From Nymphaea colorata (Eukaryota > Streptophyta > Magnoliopsida > Nymphaeales > Nymphaeaceae), in NCBI RefSeq assembly GCF_008831285.2, contig NC_045147.1, positions 7,720,334-7,784,333 of the forward strand: a stretch of DNA of 64,000 nucleotides, written 5' to 3'. The notes beneath the pieces were generated by a model. The model did no database searches and was not told where the DNA came from. It was given only the letters and a program-made list of their open reading frames with translations. Positions 58,396-64,000 of this stretch are shown in pieces. The translations under genes and the position numbers were made by a program. Each line of letters begins with the position of its first letter. Position 1 is the stretch's first letter.

Positions 58396-61170
58396 CTTTT
58401 CCATGATACTAGATTTTCACCCACAAAAGCACAATATCCTGAAGTTGATCTTCTATCGTTTGGATTTCCTGCCCAATCGGCATCTGCATATCCAATGACA
58501 TTGAGACAATAATTTCTTCTCATTAAGATCTCCTCCCAGAGGTCCCTTTCAGATATTTTAGAATTCTATGTGCAGCTTCAACATGAGTTGACATTGGCTT
58601 ATGCATGAATTGACTAACAAAGTTGACAACATATCTAATGTCAGGCCTTGTCACAGTAAGATAGATGAGTTTCCAACGACTCTCTGAAAGCTTTGAACAT
58701 TTTCAACTACTTCCCCTTCCTCCTTTCTTAGCTTGCAATTGATTTCCATGGAAGTGTCAGCACACTTAGTTCCCATGTACCCGGTTTCTTTGAAAAGATT
58801 TAGAGTGTATTTTCTAGATGAACACTCCTTTATTAGATTGTGCTACTTTAATACCAAGAAAGTATCTCAATTTTCCTAAGCCTTTTATCTTGAATCCCTT
58901 TTTGAGATATTCTTTTACTCATGTCATGTTTTATATGTCATGTCCTGTTATTTTAATATCATTCACGTAAACTAATAATATAATAATATTTGAAGTACAA
59001 TTGTAAATAAACATGGTATAGTCAGACGTGCTTTTGAAAAAACCAATTCTCACAAGAGCCTCACTAAGTCGGGAGAACCATGTCCAGTGAGATTGTTTTA
59101 AGCCATACAGAGCCTTTTTCAGTTTACATACATACCATTTTTTATTTTGGATGCCTTCTGGTACTTCCATGAAAACTTATTCATTTAAGTTGCCATGCAT
59201 GAACACATTTTTTACATCCCATTGCATAAGTTCCCACCTTTTGTTTGACACTACTGAGAGTAATATTTTAAGAGAGCTCATTTTGGCAACTGGGGCGAAT
59301 GTCTCATAATCAATTCCTTCAGTTTGCATAAATCCCTTTGCAACCAATCTTGTTTTGAACCTCTCGATAGATCCATCACTCCTGTATTTTATTCGATACA
59401 CCCACTTGCACCCAACAACCTTTTTTCCTTCTGGCAGAGGCATCATTTCCCACGTGTGGTTTCTTTGTAGTGCTTTTAGTTCTTCTTTCATGACGTCTCT
59501 CCATCTTGGATCCATGTTTACCTGCAAGAAATTCTTAGGCTCTTCATGGTGGTAAGTATTTAATACACTCAATATGGTTTTGACAAATTTTTAAACGGAT
59601 AATCATCAATAGAATGAAGTTTGTCAAAGGATAAGTATGTATAGAAATCACTTAGCCTGGTTGGGGGTTTTGGTGGTTCTAGACGATCTCCATAGTGGCT
59701 GCTCGGTCAAGATTTCTTGGTTTGACCTTTGAGCCATTTCATCATCTTGAGGATTAGCAGTACTATTAACTTCATTGGACTGAGGATGCTGATCACCATT
59801 GCTCTGATTTTGGTTCTCATGAAATTGATTGTCATTGGGATGCTTACTTACATTGTCATGGATGTTCACTAATGGTTGTGGAAGACTAATGTCAATAGAT
59901 TTTTGTTGTTTTATCTTCCCCTGAATACTATTCTCATAAAATGGTTCTTGTTCAAAAAACTTTATGTCACGAGTGGCAAATAATTTTTTCAAATGGGGTT
60001 CGTAACATTTGAACCCTTTCTTTTTACTGGAATATCCAAGAAAAATACATTTCATAGCTTTTTTTTCTAATTTATTCCTAAATTTTTCTTGGACATGAAC
60101 AAAACATTTGCATCCAAAAACTTTAAAATGTTTAATAGAAACTGATTTATTAAAAAGTAGCTGAATTGGAATTTGATCGCTAATGCTCAAATTGGGTATT
60201 CTATTTGCTATATAACATGTTGTTCCTATTGCTTCAGACCAAAAACAGATGGGGACGTTTATGTTCATCATTAGGGACCTAACAATATTAAGCAATTGTC
60301 GGTTCTTGCGTTCGCCGACTCCATTCTGTTGGGGAGTATCGGCGCAAGTGAGTTGAGGTAATATGCCTTCATGAATTCATCAAGAACTTGATTGACATAC
60401 TCTCCTCCATTATCCAACCTTAATTTTTTTATTTTGGTCCCATATTGCGTGTAAACAAGCTCATAATATTCTTCAAAAGTTTTGGCAACATCATTCTTAT
60501 TTTTGAGAAAATAAAGCCAAGTCATGCAAGTTTTATCATCAATAAAAGAAACATAGTATCTATATCTCGAATGAGACTCGACTAGGGCTAGGCCTCAAAC
60601 ATCAGAATGAATTAAATCAAACATTTCAGTAGACCTTTCTCCAGAGTTTTGAAAAGGTAATCTAGTTGATTTTGAGAATTCGCAAGCATCACAAGAATGA
60701 CCGTTAGGTTTGACATGTGGAACAAGAATTTTCAGCAACCTATCTGAAATATGATCGAGCTGAGAGTGCCATAATTTGTACTCATATGTCTTTTCGGCTC
60801 GAGTGAGAAAACCAGCCTCAATGTTGTTTAGGACAAATAGACCGTTACTCATACCCTCTACTAATCTCCTTCCTTGACTCCTTCTCCTGAAAAATCACAT
60901 TCTTTGGATAAAAAATAGCTAAGCAATTATAGGCTTTAGTTATTTTACTTACAGATAAAAGATTGGCAGAAAGTTTAGGAATATAGAACACACAAGTTAT
61001 TTTATTTGATTTAGAAAAACAAGATTCTCCAATGCCTTCTATAGCAATGGGTGTGCCATCAGCCATGAACACATGACGATTTTTTTCAAGATTAAGATCA
61101 ACTATTTTAGAGGGATCACCGGTCATGTGATTGGTGGCCTCAGAGTCAATAATCCATCCTCAATTTTTTG
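58396..61170 (-). pseudogene. Copia pol: protease, integrase, RT, truncated RNase H
   Basis: Minus-strand order: protease WIIDSEATNHMT (61170-61130), in which the usual Gly of the D-S-G active site is Glu; integrase zinc-binding region (60600-60850: LWHSQLDHIS, CDACEFSKSTRLPF); integrase core broken by stops and a frameshift (60271-60590: LRLDNGGEYVN); connection region (59648-60295: FKVFGCKCFVHV, FLGYSSKKKGFKCYEP); RT (58931-59572: WVYRIKYRSDGSIERFKTRL, QWDVKNVFMHGNLNE, then VYVNDI, where the second Asp-containing motif YVDD has become YVND); RNase H start (58396-58640: RPDIRYVVNFVSQFM, ADADWAGNPNDRRSTSGYC). The frame then enters foreign sequence. Lost catalytic residues, stops and truncation show it is dead. 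Confidence 0.87.
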
Positions 61171-61339
61171 AATGAGTAATGAGAGAATGGTGCATACCTT
61201 CAGACAAATTTCCAATGGGTTGAGTAGATACCAGATTTGTCTTAGAAAAATGCTGAAATTTTTTTCCAGCTCCTCACGTGTAATAAACTTTGGTGTGTTG
61301 GAGCTGTTTGATGAGAGTGGCTTCTCCTTTGATGACGAC

Positions 61340-62207
61340 TTCCCATTTAACTCCCAACATTATCTCTAGTGTGTCCAGTTTTTTTGCAATATGAGCATCT
61401 AAAACGATTCCTTCCTTTCTGCATGATGGTCATATTTCCACCGCCTTTGATATCAGGTCTGGAATTATTAGGCAGTGGCTCAGAACGAGTTTGGTATGCT
61501 ATCTTTTCGCTTGTATCTTCAGCGGTCTAATTTTTCTTTTCCGGATTCATAACCTTCCGGCAAGCAACCTCTCTTTGTATGGTTTGACAGACTTGATTGA
61601 AGTTTGGCAAATGTTTTGTCATAAGTATTTGACTCCTAACGCTCTCAAATTCAACACCAAGTCCACCAAGGAAACAAAAGATTTTATCCTCTTCCAAACA
61701 TTGTCTATACACATTTGGATCAGTTGTAGCAGGGCGATATTGCATTAATTCCTCCCATAGACTACGGTATTGACTGAGATAAGATTTTATCGGCTTGTCT
61801 TCCATTGAGATGTGAGCAAGTTCTAGTTGAATTTGATAAACTCTAGCCAAACTATTTTGTTTCTCATATACTTTTTTTAATATATCCCAAATATCTTTAG
61901 CCGTTTCATGATAAACAAGCATATTTGAAACACTCAGCTCCATGGAATTAATTAACCAAGGCATAACTAAATCATTTTCAGGTTGCCATTCATCAAATTT
62001 TGGATCAGATATGTCTGGAGGGGACATCTTACCATTAACGTAGCCACTTTTTGATCGCCCACTAAGAAAAAGTTTTGCTTCTTTGGCCCATCCTAGATAA
62101 TTGGATCCGTTTACATGAGTCATGGTGATCTTCAAGGTGTTATTCTGATCAGCAGTCGCCTTCTTTACACCGTCACTTGAGTTGCTGCCTTGATCTCCAT
62201 AGATCAC
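61340..62207 (-). pseudogene. Copia gag with UBN2 domain and broken zinc knuckle
   Basis: A 226-codon open frame (61527-62207) carries a UBN2-type gag core: NGSNYLGWAKEAKLFLSGR, MPWLINSMELSVSNM, AKDIWDILKKVYE, SLWEEL, and FCFLGGLGVEFESVRSQIL. After a stop, the minus strand at about 61370-61425 encodes a nucleocapsid knuckle CSYCKKTGHTRDN, but a one-base deletion replaces the final Cys and shifts the frame. Gag is thus the best preserved part of this element. Confidence 0.85.
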
Positions 62208-62534
62208 AAATAATGATCATATTAAGTTGAGCCAAAAACAGAGAATGCACAGAAAACACAACAACAAGATTTACATGGTTCCGCTTAGATGCCTACATCC
62301 ACGGTAGAAAGAGGAGAAGCTTTGTATTATTTTCACACACTCGTTGGTGAGTACAACTGCTCTTTAAATAAGATTTCAATGCAACGGTTAGAGAGACAAG
62401 GAAGGCAAATTGGGGTCTTTCTAAAAATTAGGTTTTCTTAGATGGTTCCAACGTTCTCCTCATATATTTCCTTAGAAGGCTCCAACGTTCTCCTCAACGG
62501 TCTCCTCCTTGATCTCTCTCAATCTTGCACGACA

Positions 62535-63764
62535 GTTTCTACCGAACCTCTATAAAACAAAATTTTTAATTTCTATTTTTAGCATGCTTTGACATGGTAT
62601 CAAAGCACTTTTCCATAAGGATTTGTTATTGGGCCTTGTGTGCTCTTGTTTCCCTTCCCTTATTTCTTTCACCACCAATTTATCTTTGTCTCTCGTGGTG
62701 ACTATTGGAGATATGGCATCTTCAAGATCATCGTCATTCAATGGATCTTCTCAAGGTGCTACATCTCTGTCCAACCTCTTGCTGATGGCTCCTGTGCCAA
62801 CAAGTCTTCAACACTTTCTAGCAGTGAAGCTCACGTCTGACAATTACATGTTGTGGGAGAGTCAGTTGCTCCCTTTAGTTATATCATATAATCTAAAAGG
62901 GTTTATCGATGGAACAAAAAAATGCCCACCTGAAATCATCACCTGTGAGGGTAAGGATATCGACAATCCTACGCACAATGAATGGCTTCGTTTGGATCAG
63001 TTACTGTTAGGATAGTTCATCTCCTCTTAATCACAGCTCTTTAGAGATCTGTTGAGGCTGAATATCAAGTTGTTGCTAATGCTATGACAGAACTAGTTTG
63101 GGTCCAATATCTACTTCAAAAACTACACATTTCTTTTCCATCTATACCCATACTTTGGTGCGACAATATCAGCACAACCTACATGACAGCTCACCTGTTT
63201 TCAACAGTCGCAACAAACATATCGAACTTGAGGTCCATTTGGTTTGCAATCGCATTTTCAAAAATCAATTGGTGGCACAACACATTCCTTCATCTCATCA
63301 ACTAGCCGACATTCTCACTAAGCAACTCCCTTCCAATAGGTTTGACACTCTTTGCTTCAAACTCAACGTCCTACCTAGAATGTTGAGTTTGGGGGGGTGG
63401 GGGGGGGGGGGATGTTAAGACATTGCAGGAAAAAGGGTCAACAACTAAGCAATGGACCGTTGAAGCAAAAGAAGAAAACACCATCAGCAAAGACAATACA
63501 GATGGAAGCTGTCAAAAATACAATCAAAGGAGATCCAAACAAAAGAAGAAGGAAGCTCTCAATGTCTACAATGTACAAACAAAAGAAAGAGAATATAATT
63601 TCCATTGTTTCAATCATGTACCCATTGCAGCTGTACACAAATAAATTCTAGTGAAACCTCAACACATCTTATGAAGAGCTGTGATTGAGAGAAGAGGATG
63701 TAGGTTTCTACCGAACCTCTATAAACGAAAATTTCTAATTTCTGTTTTTAGCCATGCTTTGACA
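62535..63764 (+). mobile_element. Deleted Ty1/copia element: partial LTR, gag start, RNase H end, LTR
   Basis: The 5' LTR is reduced to its last 60 bp (62535-62594), which match the end of the 3' LTR (63413-63764). TGGTATCAAAGC at 62595 is the primer-binding site. A gag start at 62713-63015 (SDNYMLWESQLLPL, then LRLDQLLLG and a stop) is followed within 50 bp by RNase H (EAEYQVVANAMTELVWVQYL, then SRNKHIELEVHLVCN and LADILTKQL in another frame). A G-rich polypurine tract at 63391-63411 precedes the 3' LTR. Everything between gag residue about 100 and the RNase H end is missing. Confidence 0.82.
63413..63764 (+). repeat. 3' LTR of the deleted copia element
   Basis: Starts TGTTAAGACATTGCAGG right after the polypurine tract and ends GCCATGCTTTGACA, the same ending as the 5' LTR remnant at 62594. 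Confidence 0.8.
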
Positions 63765-64000
63765 GTGTGGTCCTCTTTATTGTCCTTCAGTGTTGTTTTT
63801 ATACAAAGTTTTCTATATGCAATTGTATGATTAGTGCTTCTAATTAGATTTTCTTGAACTATATAAATTTTTGTTTATGCTTGAATCTTGTGAGCAGTCA
63901 TATAAATGGCAATGGTCAATATTTTTTCCCCAAGAAATCAACAAACAGTGGAATGGGATCCTGGACATTAAAGTCCTTTATCAACCAAACACAACTGGAA

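Larger units (their letters stand above)
58396..62530 (-). mobile_element. Decayed Ty1/copia retrotransposon
   Basis: Minus-strand element with gag, protease, integrase, RT and the first part of RNase H in copia order. Upstream of gag, 62210-62400 looks like the R-U5 part of a copia LTR: on the minus strand a TATTTAAAGAG box is followed by a CCGTGGATGTAGGC phrase, GGAACCATGTAAATCTTG and TTCTGTGCATTCTCTG. The 3' LTR was not found because RNase H breaks off at about 58395. The right limit is uncertain: it is placed where similarity to the neighbouring plus-strand copia LTR begins. Confidence 0.85.

Noticed and set aside
57818-58512. Cys/Leu-rich plus-strand ORFs
   Set aside because: Complement of a CAA/CAG-rich stretch and of copia RNase H; composition-driven.
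1-64000. tRNA, rRNA or other structural RNA genes
   Set aside because: None could be recognised by eye on either strand; a covariance-model search would be needed to exclude short ones.

Overview
The window is nuclear DNA of a seed plant, most likely a flowering plant. It carries plant-type spliced genes with long AT-rich introns. Three host genes can be supported. (1) A golgin-84-type gene (golgin candidate 2, GC2) lies on the minus strand at the left edge and is cut off at its 3' end. (2) A five-exon gene of the DUF4057 / HN1-Jupiter-like family lies on the plus strand (13169-16533). (3) An ataxin-2-type gene of the CID3/CID4 family (Sm, LsmAD and PAM2 elements) lies on the minus strand. 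It has 14 inferred coding exons spread from 40683 down to about 18404, plus a 5' UTR exon ending at 45152. Exon junctions were chosen by GT-AG sites, reading-frame phase and family similarity recalled from memory. No transcript evidence was available. I cannot name the species; the large TE-filled introns fit early-diverging angiosperms, magnoliids or some monocots, but that is only a guess.

Layout: 1-2525 GC2; 2526-13168 intergenic with a decayed FAR1/MULE-like fragment (about 4470-5230), a four-unit degenerate tandem repeat (about 7130-7760), short-period ATCTTAG repeats and a LINE fragment; 13169-16533 DUF4057 gene; 16534-18403 convergent intergenic spacer; 18404-45152 the ataxin-2-like gene. 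A single intron of that gene (20233-34123, 13.9 kb) holds most of the transposable elements of the left half: a deleted copia element, an antisense copia relic, a hAT transposase pseudogene with two MITEs nested in it, a Ty3/gypsy relic with an internal tandem duplication, and two MITE families. Another deleted copia (34526 to about 35660) sits in the next intron, its 3' LTR almost touching exon 8.

Right third: 47392-49246 is a 1.86-kb hAT-type element with a perfect 8-bp target duplication and a 46-bp purine-rich minisatellite inside. 49613-55006 is a complete but inactivated Ty3/gypsy chromovirus on the minus strand, with two LTRs, initiator-Met PBS, PPT, gag-pol and a chromodomain. 58396 to about 62530 is a decayed Ty1/copia element on the minus strand, and directly next to it lies a heavily deleted copia on the plus strand (62535-63764). 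The rest is AT-rich sequence with AT/TG microsatellites.

The host genes are not an operon-like unit. GC2 products tether membranes at the Golgi, CID/ataxin-2 proteins bind RNA and poly(A)-binding protein in the cytoplasm, and the DUF4057 protein has no established role that I can state. The most interesting structures are the MITE families with exact 8-bp target duplications (one with dense TACGATAC subterminal arrays), three copia elements that all keep only their RNase H 3' end between LTRs, and a frame-preserving intron plus an in-frame intronic stop in the ataxin-2-like gene that could give isoforms with or without the PAM2 motif.
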